Below are positions 1-5,001 of a DNA stretch of 5,001 nt, piece by piece. The DNA is from Clostridia bacterium (lineage in GTDB: Bacteria; Bacillota; Clostridia; Christensenellales; Aristaeellaceae), in assembly GCA_017412445.1 (NCBI GenBank), contig JAFPYA010000150.1, forward strand, positions 1 to 5,001, given 5' to 3'. A program made the translations under genes and the position numbers. The number at the start of each line of letters is the position of its first letter. The stretch's first letter is position 1. The notes under the pieces are model-generated. The model ran no database searches, was not told the DNA's origin, and saw only the letters and a program-made list of their open reading frames with translations.

Positions 1-164
1 CAAGTTAAAAGTCAGTTAAGGTCAGATAGTGTGTTTGTCTACTGATGCTCTTCAGGCGTATGCTGTATATTCGACCTTACACGAAACAAGCTTCGAATGA
101 AAGCCTTGACACCAGTCATGAGATAAGCCCGATTTCGTTAATCACACACCTGTAAGCTTACACT
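1..164. other. Intergenic DNA with no supportable gene
   Basis: This AT-richer stretch lies beyond the operon terminator. It contains a perfect 12-base palindrome TGTAAGCTTACA (151-162), an inverted repeat ATTCGA/TCGAAT (69-74 and 93-98), and an imperfect tandem repeat GTTAAAAGTCA / GTTAAGGTCA (4-24). A consensus TTGACA occurs at 106-111 on the plus strand, but no -10 lies at the right distance. The open frames are under 30 codons and lack ribosome sites. No tRNA or other RNA fold was recognised. Confidence 0.5.
151..162. repeat. Perfect 12-base palindrome
   Basis: TGTAAGCTTACA equals its own reverse complement and lies just beyond the operon terminator. It could be a site for a dimeric regulator of a gene to the left of the window, but no promoter is visible beside it and a single palindrome of this length can occur by chance. 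Confidence 0.35.
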
Positions 165-204
165 AAAAAACACAGTCCATCATACCGAACGTATGTGGGC
201 TGTG
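165..204 (-). terminator. Intrinsic terminator of the dehydrogenase operon
   Basis: On the minus strand an outer stem CACAG/CTGTG, a C-A mismatch, CCA/TGG, a one-base bulge and an inner stem CATAC/GTATG close a GTTCG loop-proximal region. Six T residues (170-165) follow directly. The hairpin begins 21 bases after the DUF1667 stop, so the operon ends with that gene. Confidence 0.85.
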
Positions 205-225
205 CTTTTATGCCTGCATAAAACG

Positions 226-573
226 TCATTCCATGTCTCTTGTGGCTATAAGGTTTATGCCGGTGTCAAGTATATTGGGGATTATTACGTTGCCTCGGCG
301 AACGGGTGCATTGACAGTGATTCTGTTTATCTCGGCCATCGCCTCGCTCATCAGCTTTTTGGGTATCGCCTCGCTCGTGCGCACGGGGCAGCGGGTCAGG
401 CGCGCGCCGGTGATTTTCACGGTGCTGGTCAGCGTGCGGCGCGGGTCTATCGCCTCGTTTCTGCCGTATACAGCGCCTCTTGGACAGGTGTTGCCCGTGA
501 CCTTATAGTCGTTATCCTCGTCCACCGACAGGCGGCAGCCTCTCGGGCAGACCGTACATATGAACTGTTTCAT
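226..573 (-). CDS. DUF1667-family small cysteine protein, probable Fe-S partner of the dehydrogenase
   Basis: A 115-residue protein with an N-terminal cysteine cluster: Cys6, Cys9 and Cys13 in CTVCPRGC, Cys30 in NTCPRG and Cys62 in TRCPVRT. The CxxCxxxC...C spacing resembles the [4Fe-4S] site at the N-terminus of molybdopterin oxidoreductases, so cluster binding is a reasonable inference but not shown. Family members are typically encoded directly after a GlpA-like dehydrogenase and a pyridine-nucleotide oxidoreductase, as here. A role as electron-transfer or assembly subunit is likely. ATG 573 begins one base after the previous stop, and a strong GGAGG six bases upstream lies within the last codons of that gene, so the two are translationally coupled. 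No signal peptide or membrane segment is seen. The biochemical role of the family is not established to my knowledge. Confidence 0.87.
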   Translation of the reverse strand: MKQFICTVCPRGCRLSVDEDNDYKVTGNTCPRGAVYGRNEAIDPRRTLTSTVKITGARLTRCPVRTSEAIPKKLMSEAMAEINRITVNAPVRRGNVIIPNILDTGINLIATRDME

Positions 574-574
574 G

Positions 575-1822
575 TCACGCCTCCATTACGCTCACTGTGA
601 TCGGGCCGGATACGCCTTGCAAAAGCTCGCCCTTAAGCCTTATGTTTTCCATTTCGCCGGGCGCCATGCGCTCGCGCTTGAAGGTGGCTATGCTTTCACC
701 GTTTGAACAAACCTCGATTTGCGCCCTGCCGTAGTTTTTCCTGACGCGGAAGAACACGTTTATCGCGTCGTTTCCCGGGCGCACCCTCTGGGGCACGGTG
801 TAGCTTACGCCCTCGCCGTTCATTATCTCAACTGCAGTGGCTGTATTTTCGCCCTCAAGCACGTATTTTGCCGCCGCCGCGCCCGCGCGCTCGCTCTCGG
901 CGCTCACAAAGTCGACCAGGTCGTGCACATGCACCACGTTTCCGCAGGCGAACACGCCGGGCATGAGCGTCTCCATGTTTTCATAGACGATTGCGCCGTT
1001 CGTGCGCGGGTCTATCGGTATGTCCATGCCCCGCGTCAGCTCGTTTTCGGGAATCAGCCCCACAGAAAGCAGGAGCGTGTCACAGTCGAAGTCCATCTCG
1101 CTGCCGGGTATAGGCACGCGGTTTTCGTCAACCTTCGAGACGGTCACGCCCGAAACCCTGCCGTGCTCAGCGCGCACCTCGGTCACTGTGTGGCTGAGGT
1201 ACAGCGGGATGTCAAAGTCATTCAGGCACTGAACTATGTTGCGCGTAAGGCCGCCCGAATACGGCATGACTTCCACGCAGGCCAGCACCTTCGCGCCCTC
1301 GAGCGTCAGCCTTCGCGCCATTATGAGGCCTATGTCGCCGCTGCCGAGGATGAGGACGCGCTTGCCGCACATGTAGCCCTCAAGGTTCAGGTACCTTTGC
1401 GCGGTGCCCGCGGTGAACACGCCGCTCGGCCTGTCGCCGGGGATGCCTATTGCGCCCCGCGTGCGTTCCCTGCAGCCCATGGCCAGAACGATGCTCTCGG
1501 CTTCAAGCACTCTGTAGCCGTCGTTCGGAGACACGCAGTGCACCTGCTTGTCGGCCGTCACCTGTAAAACCATGGTGTCGAGAAACACGTCTATGCCCTT
1601 GCCCGCCAGCATGTCTATGAACCTGCCCGCGTATTCAGGCCCCGTGAGTTCCTCCTTAAAGCGTGTAAGGCCGAAGCCGTTGTGTATGCACTGGTTGAGT
1701 ATGCCGCCCAGAGCGTTGTCTCGCTCGATTATGGCAATGCGCTCAAGCCCGTTGTCCCTCGCGCTCAGCGCCGCCGCAAGCCCCGCAGGGCCGCCACCTA
1801 TTACCGCCAGCTGGTACTTCAC
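575..1822 (-). CDS. NAD(P)/FAD-dependent oxidoreductase, second subunit of the dehydrogenase complex
   Basis: A 415-residue protein of the pyridine nucleotide-disulfide oxidoreductase fold. It has an FAD-binding GGGPAG (9-14), a conserved GGILNQC stretch (39-45), a second Rossmann motif GSGDIG for NAD(P) (160-165), and a C-terminal FAD contact VFACGNVVHVHD (290-301). A β-rich tail spans about 345-415. There is no CxxC redox disulfide, so it is not a thioredoxin reductase. It probably passes electrons between the [2Fe-2S] centre of the upstream GlpA-like subunit and NAD(P) or another carrier. The start is GTG at 1822, overlapping the previous stop as GTGA, with ribosome site AGGTGA six bases upstream inside the preceding gene. 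Translation is therefore likely coupled. It occupies the place of GlpB in the E. coli glpABC order but is a different kind of flavoprotein. HcnB and opine-oxidase subunits are other relatives. Confidence 0.85.
   Translation of the reverse strand: MKYQLAVIGGGPAGLAAALSARDNGLERIAIIERDNALGGILNQCIHNGFGLTRFKEELTGPEYAGRFIDMLAGKGIDVFLDTMVLQVTADKQVHCVSPNDGYRVLEAESIVLAMGCRERTRGAIGIPGDRPSGVFTAGTAQRYLNLEGYMCGKRVLILGSGDIGLIMARRLTLEGAKVLACVEVMPYSGGLTRNIVQCLNDFDIPLYLSHTVTEVRAEHGRVSGVTVSKVDENRVPIPGSEMDFDCDTLLLSVGLIPENELTRGMDIPIDPRTNGAIVYENMETLMPGVFACGNVVHVHDLVDFVSAESERAGAAAAKYVLEGENTATAVEIMNGEGVSYTVPQRVRPGNDAINVFFRVRKNYGRAQIEVCSNGESIATFKRERMAPGEMENIRLKGELLQGVSGPITVSVMEA
580..584 (-). promoter_or_regulatory. 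Ribosome binding site of the DUF1667 gene
   Basis: A consensus GGAGG on the minus strand, six bases before ATG 573 and embedded in the Met-Glu-Ala end of the upstream gene. It is the strongest ribosome site in the operon, which may favour high expression of the small subunit. Confidence 0.75.
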
Positions 1823-3258
1823 GCATCATCACCTGCCTTCGTTTCTGAAACGAGTATGCGGCTGCCTTCGCCGTCCTTGAGTATGTCGAGCGGGCTCACG
1901 CCGAGCTCCCGCGCCAGAATTTCAACCACTCTGGGCGAACAGAAGCCGCCCTGACAACGCCCCATACCCGCACCGGCGCGGCGCTTTATGCCGTCCACGG
2001 TACGGGGTCTGAGCGGTGAATGGATTGCGGCGACTATCTCCGCCTCGGTCACGGTCTCGCAGCGGCAGATTACCCTGCCGTAGAGCGGATTTTCAGCTAT
2101 GGCCGCACGCTTTTCGTCTACGGTCATGTGATTAAAACGCTTCTTTACGCGCTTTGTGACCGGGTTTGGTTTGGGAACGAGCTCAAGTCCCGCGCCCTCA
2201 AGCAGCTTTACTGCCTCTACAGCTATGGCAGGTGCGGCGCTGAGACCCGGCGATTTTATACCCGCAAGGTCCAAAAAGCGCTCCGCCGCGAAGCCTATGA
2301 TGAAATCCGTCTGATCGTTGTTGGCGCGCATGCCCGCGTACTGGCGTATGGTGTTCCTGAAGTTTACGTCCGGCACGCTCTTTGCCGCCATGCGCTTTAC
2401 GAAGGCGATGCCCTCTGCCGTCGTGTTTACCCTGTCGCCGTCAACGCAGTTTACGGCGTTGGGGCCCGCAAGCAGGTTGCCGTGCACGGTCGGCGTGACC
2501 AGCACGCCCTTGCCCTCCTTGCCTGGGCACTGAAACAGCGTGCAGGCAGCTTTTTCGTTTTCGCATTTGTCGAGCACGCAGTAGTCGCCCCTGCAGGGCG
2601 TGATTTTGAACGAGGGCGCGGCGACCATGTTGTGCACGCGGTCGCTGTGCACGCCCGCCGCGTTAATGATATACCTTGCCTCGTAGACCTTGCCGTCGGC
2701 AGTCTCGACAGAATAACCGACTTCGGTCTTTTTTATTGATGTTACCTCGCTGTTGAAGCTGAACTCCACGCCGTTTTGCGCCGCGGTTTCGGCAAAGGCG
2801 ATGGCGTACTCCCACGGGTCGATTATCGCGGAGGTAGGCGCATGGAGCGCACAGACGACCTTATCCGAAACGTGCGGCTCCATTTGGCGCACCTCGTCGG
2901 CGCTGATGACCCGAAGCCCCTCCACGCCGTTTTTGACGCCGCGCTCGTAGAGCGCGCGCACTGTATTTGCGTCCGCTTCGTCAAACGCCAGCACGAGCGC
3001 GCCGTTTCTGATGTACGGCACGCTGAGCTCGCGGCACAGCTCCCCGGCCATGCGGCTACCCTCTACGTTCAGCCTCGCCATAAGCGTGCCCGGCTCGGGA
3101 TCGAAGCCCGCGTGTATTATGGCGCTGTTGGCGCGGGTCGCCCCCATCGCCACGTCGTTTTGCTTCTCCACCACCAGTGTCTTAAGCTCGTAGCCGCCCA
3201 ACCGCCATGCCGCCGCCGCGCCCACTACGCCGCAGCCGATTATGATAACATCGTACAT
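1819..3258 (-). CDS. GlpA-like FAD-dependent glycerol-3-phosphate dehydrogenase with BFD-type [2Fe-2S] domain
   Basis: A 479-residue soluble flavoprotein, probably oxidising sn-glycerol 3-phosphate to dihydroxyacetone phosphate. The N-terminus has the dinucleotide-binding GCGVVG (8-13) and acidic Glu31, followed by the DAO-fold stretch GATRANSAIIHAG (39-51). The DAO domain runs to about residue 355. The C-terminal domain (about 395-460) has cysteines 398, 400, 435 and 440 in a CxC / CxxxxC arrangement typical of a BFD-like [2Fe-2S] centre, as in anaerobic GlpA. No signal peptide or membrane segment is seen. At 479 residues it is shorter than E. coli GlpA (about 540). ATG 3258 fits because the FAD motif starts within ten residues, although the upstream ribosome site (GGTGAT) is weak. 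The stop overlaps the start of the next gene by four bases. Related DAO enzymes act on other 2-hydroxy acids such as 2-hydroxyglutarate, so the substrate rests on family and operon context. Confidence 0.85.
   Translation of the reverse strand: MYDVIIIGCGVVGAAAAWRLGGYELKTLVVEKQNDVAMGATRANSAIIHAGFDPEPGTLMARLNVEGSRMAGELCRELSVPYIRNGALVLAFDEADANTVRALYERGVKNGVEGLRVISADEVRQMEPHVSDKVVCALHAPTSAIIDPWEYAIAFAETAAQNGVEFSFNSEVTSIKKTEVGYSVETADGKVYEARYIINAAGVHSDRVHNMVAAPSFKITPCRGDYCVLDKCENEKAACTLFQCPGKEGKGVLVTPTVHGNLLAGPNAVNCVDGDRVNTTAEGIAFVKRMAAKSVPDVNFRNTIRQYAGMRANNDQTDFIIGFAAERFLDLAGIKSPGLSAAPAIAVEAVKLLEGAGLELVPKPNPVTKRVKKRFNHMTVDEKRAAIAENPLYGRVICRCETVTEAEIVAAIHSPLRPRTVDGIKRRAGAGMGRCQGGFCSPRVVEILARELGVSPLDILKDGEGSRILVSETKAGDDA
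1829..1834 (-). promoter_or_regulatory. Ribosome binding site supporting the GTG start of the second oxidoreductase gene
   Basis: AGGTGA on the minus strand lies six bases before GTG 1822, inside the last codons of the upstream gene. It supports this non-ATG start, from which the Rossmann motif follows within nine residues. Confidence 0.7.
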
Positions 3259-3300
3259 ATAGAGCCCATCACCGCCATAGTTTTTTCATCGTCATCGCTT

Positions 3301-3329
3301 ATTATACAAAAAAGCGCGGCTTTATGCAA
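3301..3329 (-). promoter_or_regulatory. Sigma-A-type promoter of the dehydrogenase operon
   Basis: On the minus strand the -10 is a perfect TATAAT (3306-3301), separated by exactly 17 bases from a -35-like TTGCAT (3329-3324). The -35 matches the consensus at its first three positions only. AT-rich sequence upstream (about 3365-3340) could act as an UP-like element. Transcription would start near 3294, leaving a leader of about 36 bases before ATG 3258. The spacer holds the inverted repeat AAAGC-CGC-GCTTT (3323-3311), which could be a weak operator. A promoter here agrees with the terminator just upstream. Confidence 0.7.
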
Positions 3330-3394
3330 TCGTCTTGCCGCATTTTTTCCATATTTAATTTTATGCCGCGAGCGGACGGACACCAGGGAACACA

Positions 3395-3426
3395 AAAGCG
3401 GAGCGCCGATACGGCCGCTCCGCTTT
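3395..3426 (-). terminator. Intrinsic terminator after the permease gene
   Basis: The 11-base arms AAAGCGGAGCG and CGCTCCGCTTT are perfect complements around a 10-base loop that can itself pair CCG/CGG. The hairpin starts 17 bases after the TAA stop and is followed on the minus strand by TTTTGTGTT, a moderate U-tract. The plus-strand side also has T-rich sequence, but no plus-strand gene reads into it. It separates the permease from the downstream dehydrogenase unit. Confidence 0.85.
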
Positions 3427-3442
3427 ACTTTGTTTTCGTTTA

Positions 3443-4921
3443 TTACTTGGTTTCGGGATCCTTTACGTTGCCCATGTTTTCGGCGTGGCCGGAGACCATG
3501 TTGTCGTCGCCGTCGCTCATCTTGCCGTTGTGCACGAGGAGGTTGGTGATGATGCCGACTATCATGGCGGTAGCCAGAGCGCTGATGGAGAGCAGCGCGC
3601 CGCCGGTCATTGAGTTGGTGCCGAAGTTAAGCGCAAGGCCGCCGATGCCGCAGACCAGTATGGCAGATACCACGAACAGGTTCTTGCTGTTGCCGAGGTC
3701 GACGTTCTTGAGCATCTGAAGGCCGCTGACCGCGATGAAGCCGTACATGGCGATGCAGGCGCCGCCCATGACGCACTTGGGGATGGAGTTGATGAAGGCC
3801 ACGAAGGGGGTGAAGAAGCTCAGCGCCATGCAGCCGATAGCCGCGCCCAGAATGCTCACGATGGAGGCATTGCCGGTAATGGCCACGCAGCCGATGGATT
3901 CGCCGTAGGTGGTGTTGGCCGCGCCGCCGAAGAAGCCGCCCACGATGGAGCCCACGCCGTCGCCCAGCAGAGTCTTGTCAAGGCCGGGATCGGTGATGAG
4001 GTCGCGGTTTACGATGTTGGAGAGGTTCTTGTGGTCGGCGATGTGCTGCGCAAGCTCAACGATGCCGATCGGGATAAAGGTCAGGGCGATATTAGCGATG
4101 TCCGCACCAGACAGCTTGGCCGCGCCGTAGGTGCCTTCTGCGATTTCGGAAGCGTCAACCATCTTAGTCTGGAAGGCCTTGAGGAAGGTGAACTTGGGGT
4201 AATCCAGTATGCTGGTGAACTTGAAGGGGCTGAAGGCTTCCTTGAAGGGAGTGAAGTCGAGAATCTTGAGCGCCTCGACGTTAGCTGCGTTGCCTATAAC
4301 GGTAAGTATGAGCGCAAGGATGTAGCCCGCTCCGATGCCGATTATGAAGGGGATGAGCTTCATGCCCTTGGTGCCCTTGATGGAAGCAAACACTATGGCA
4401 AGGAAGGTGAATACGCCAACGCAGATAGTGATGAGGCTGTAGTTGCTGCCGCCGTTGGTCTGCATCCAGCCGGTAGCGGTGCCGGAGAGCGAAAGACCGA
4501 TGAGGCACACGATGGGCCCGATGATTACGGCGGGCATAAGCTTGTTGACCCATGCGCTGCCGGTGGCCTTTATTACGAGCGCGAGCACCACGTACACGAG
4601 GCCCGCGAAGGCGATGCCGATGATTACGCCCCAGTAACCGTAGTTGGAGGAGAGAACCGCCGCGTAGGCGCCGAGGAATGTGAAGGACGAGCCCAGGAAC
4701 ACGGGCGAACGCCTCTTGGTGAAGAACAGGTATACGAGCGTGCCGATGCCCGCGCCGCAAAGCGCCGCAGCGGGATCGAACTTGATTGCGCCGTTGGTGT
4801 AGCCCGTCATAATCATGGGAACGAGCAGGGTGGCCGCCATGATGGCGATCATCTGCTGGAACGCGAACACGATTGTCTTGCCTAAACCGGGTCTGTCGTT
4901 GATGTCGTAAATTAACTTCAT
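3443..4921 (-). CDS. NCS2-family nucleobase permease (uracil/xanthine permease type)
   Basis: A 492-residue polytopic membrane protein that should import a nucleobase, probably uracil or a purine, by cation symport. About 14 hydrophobic segments are visible, from roughly residue 17 to 463, then a hydrophilic tail at about 465-492. Family signatures are GSSF (77-80), DPGL (311-314), LLGDG (318-322) and NTTYGE (336-341), the last being the NCS2 signature with Glu341 equivalent to UraA Glu290. By my alignment UraA His31, Glu241 and His245 correspond to Gln23, Gln292 and Asp296, so specificity or coupling may differ from E. coli UraA. The protein is about 60 residues longer than UraA, mostly from a segment near 212-275. 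I chose ATG 4921 because a GGGGAG ribosome site sits 10 bases upstream and MKLIYD fits the family N-terminus. An in-frame TTG at 4966 lacks such a site. The gene ends with tandem TAA stops and its own terminator. Family assignment is secure; the substrate is not. Confidence 0.93.
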   Translation of the reverse strand: MKLIYDINDRPGLGKTIVFAFQQMIAIMAATLLVPMIMTGYTNGAIKFDPAAALCGAGIGTLVYLFFTKRRSPVFLGSSFTFLGAYAAVLSSNYGYWGVIIGIAFAGLVYVVLALVIKATGSAWVNKLMPAVIIGPIVCLIGLSLSGTATGWMQTNGGSNYSLITICVGVFTFLAIVFASIKGTKGMKLIPFIIGIGAGYILALILTVIGNAANVEALKILDFTPFKEAFSPFKFTSILDYPKFTFLKAFQTKMVDASEIAEGTYGAAKLSGADIANIALTFIPIGIVELAQHIADHKNLSNIVNRDLITDPGLDKTLLGDGVGSIVGGFFGGAANTTYGESIGCVAITGNASIVSILGAAIGCMALSFFTPFVAFINSIPKCVMGGACIAMYGFIAVSGLQMLKNVDLGNSKNLFVVSAILVCGIGGLALNFGTNSMTGGALLSISALATAMIVGIITNLLVHNGKMSDGDDNMVSGHAENMGNVKDPETK

Positions 4922-4931
4922 ACGATTGGTT

Positions 4932-4937
4932 CTCCCC
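4932..4937 (-). promoter_or_regulatory. Ribosome binding site of the permease gene
   Basis: On the minus strand this reads GGGGAG within AAAGGGGAGA, 10 bases before ATG 4921. It decides the start: the in-frame TTG at 4966, which would add 15 residues, has no comparable site. Confidence 0.7.
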
Positions 4938-4954
4938 TTTCCAAATTCGTGATC

Positions 4955-4976
4955 GCGGGCAATCAAAAAGCCCTGC
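4955..4976 (-). other. Leader hairpin upstream of the permease, possible attenuator remnant
   Basis: The minus strand reads GCAGGGC, then TTTTTGATT, then GCCCGC. This can fold into a six-pair stem with one bulged A. The first arm is also preceded by GG and followed by five T, so GGCAGGGC plus T5 looks like the 3' half of an intrinsic terminator. Its 5' partner (GCCCTGCC) would lie beyond base 5001. A second small hairpin, CTCAT/ATGAG at 4999-4981, lies just upstream. Pyrimidine permease genes in Bacillota are often controlled by leader attenuation (PyrR), but no PyrR-binding motif can be seen in the visible 80 bases. Confidence 0.3.
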
Positions 4977-5001
4977 CAAACTCATCTTTTTCCAATGAGC
5001 C

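Noticed and set aside
69..103. Possible tRNA T-arm around TTCGAAT (92-98)
   Set aside because: The flanking five-base arms (CAAGC and GAAAG) do not pair, and no acceptor or anticodon arm was found.
39..119. Minus-strand 26-codon frame starting at ATG 119
   Set aside because: No ribosome site and no promoter precede it, and it lies beyond a strong terminator. It is too short to support.
106..134. Possible plus-strand promoter with TTGACA at 106-111
   Set aside because: At 17 bases the -10 position reads CCGATT, which is not a plausible -10, and the transcript would run into the antisense of the operon.
719..1567. Plus-strand open frame of 282 codons
   Set aside because: It lies antisense to the clear oxidoreductase gene, its product is rich in His, Arg and Ala without any recognisable domain, and such frames are expected opposite GC-rich genes.
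2020..2739. Plus-strand open frame of 239 codons
   Set aside because: It is entirely antisense to the GlpA-like gene, whose motifs are intact. The antisense product shows no domain.
2776..3549. Plus-strand open frame of 257 codons spanning the intergenic region
   Set aside because: It crosses the operon promoter and the permease terminator and overlaps two real genes antisense, with a low-complexity Arg/Cys-rich end.
4031..4885. Plus-strand open frame of 284 codons
   Set aside because: It is antisense to the permease, rich in Gly, Glu, Asp and Ala, and has no recognisable domain.
4922..4966. Longer permease start at TTG 4966
   Set aside because: It lacks a ribosome site and would translate through the GGGGAG site that serves ATG 4921. 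The added 15 polar residues do not fit the family.
4281..4985. Second minus-strand frame of 234 codons within the permease gene
   Set aside because: It is a shifted frame of the permease, giving an Arg/His-rich product without hydrophobic segments. The correct frame has 14 membrane segments and NCS2 signatures.

Overview
The window looks like ordinary chromosome from an anaerobic member of the Bacillota (Clostridia-like). The reasons are Shine-Dalgarno-led starts, a near-consensus sigma-A-type promoter, U-tailed intrinsic terminators, and a three-gene FAD/iron-sulfur dehydrogenase set that I know from clostridia and Thermotogae. Coding DNA is GC-rich and the intergenic DNA clearly more AT-rich. 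The genus cannot be fixed from the sequence alone. All four real genes lie on the minus strand, so transcription runs from high to low coordinates. The long open frames on the plus strand are antisense shadows.

Layout in transcription order. Positions 5001-4922 are a short leader holding small hairpins; its upstream part is cut off by the window edge. Positions 4921-3443 encode a 492-residue NCS2-family (uracil/xanthine permease type) transporter, with tandem TAA stops and a terminator hairpin at 3426-3395. A new transcription unit follows. Its promoter has a -35 at 3329-3324 and a perfect TATAAT -10 at 3306-3301. It carries three tightly coupled genes: a GlpA-like FAD dehydrogenase with a C-terminal BFD-type [2Fe-2S] domain (3258-1819), a pyridine-nucleotide/FAD oxidoreductase (1822-575, GTG start overlapping the previous stop), and a small DUF1667 cysteine protein (573-226). 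The unit ends at a hairpin plus six-T terminator (204-165). Positions 1-164 hold no gene that I can support.

How the genes work together. The three-gene unit most likely encodes a soluble glycerol-3-phosphate dehydrogenase complex. In this model electrons pass from the substrate-oxidising flavin through the [2Fe-2S] domain to the second flavoprotein, which has an NAD(P)-binding fold, with the DUF1667 protein as a probable small Fe-S partner. No glpC-type membrane subunit, glycerol kinase or glycerol facilitator lies inside the window. The permease is a separate unit, probably for nucleobase salvage. It differs from E. coli UraA at positions that bind substrate or couple protons, which makes it the most interesting protein here. 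I found no CRISPR array, insertion sequence, tRNA, rRNA or clear defence or mobile system.
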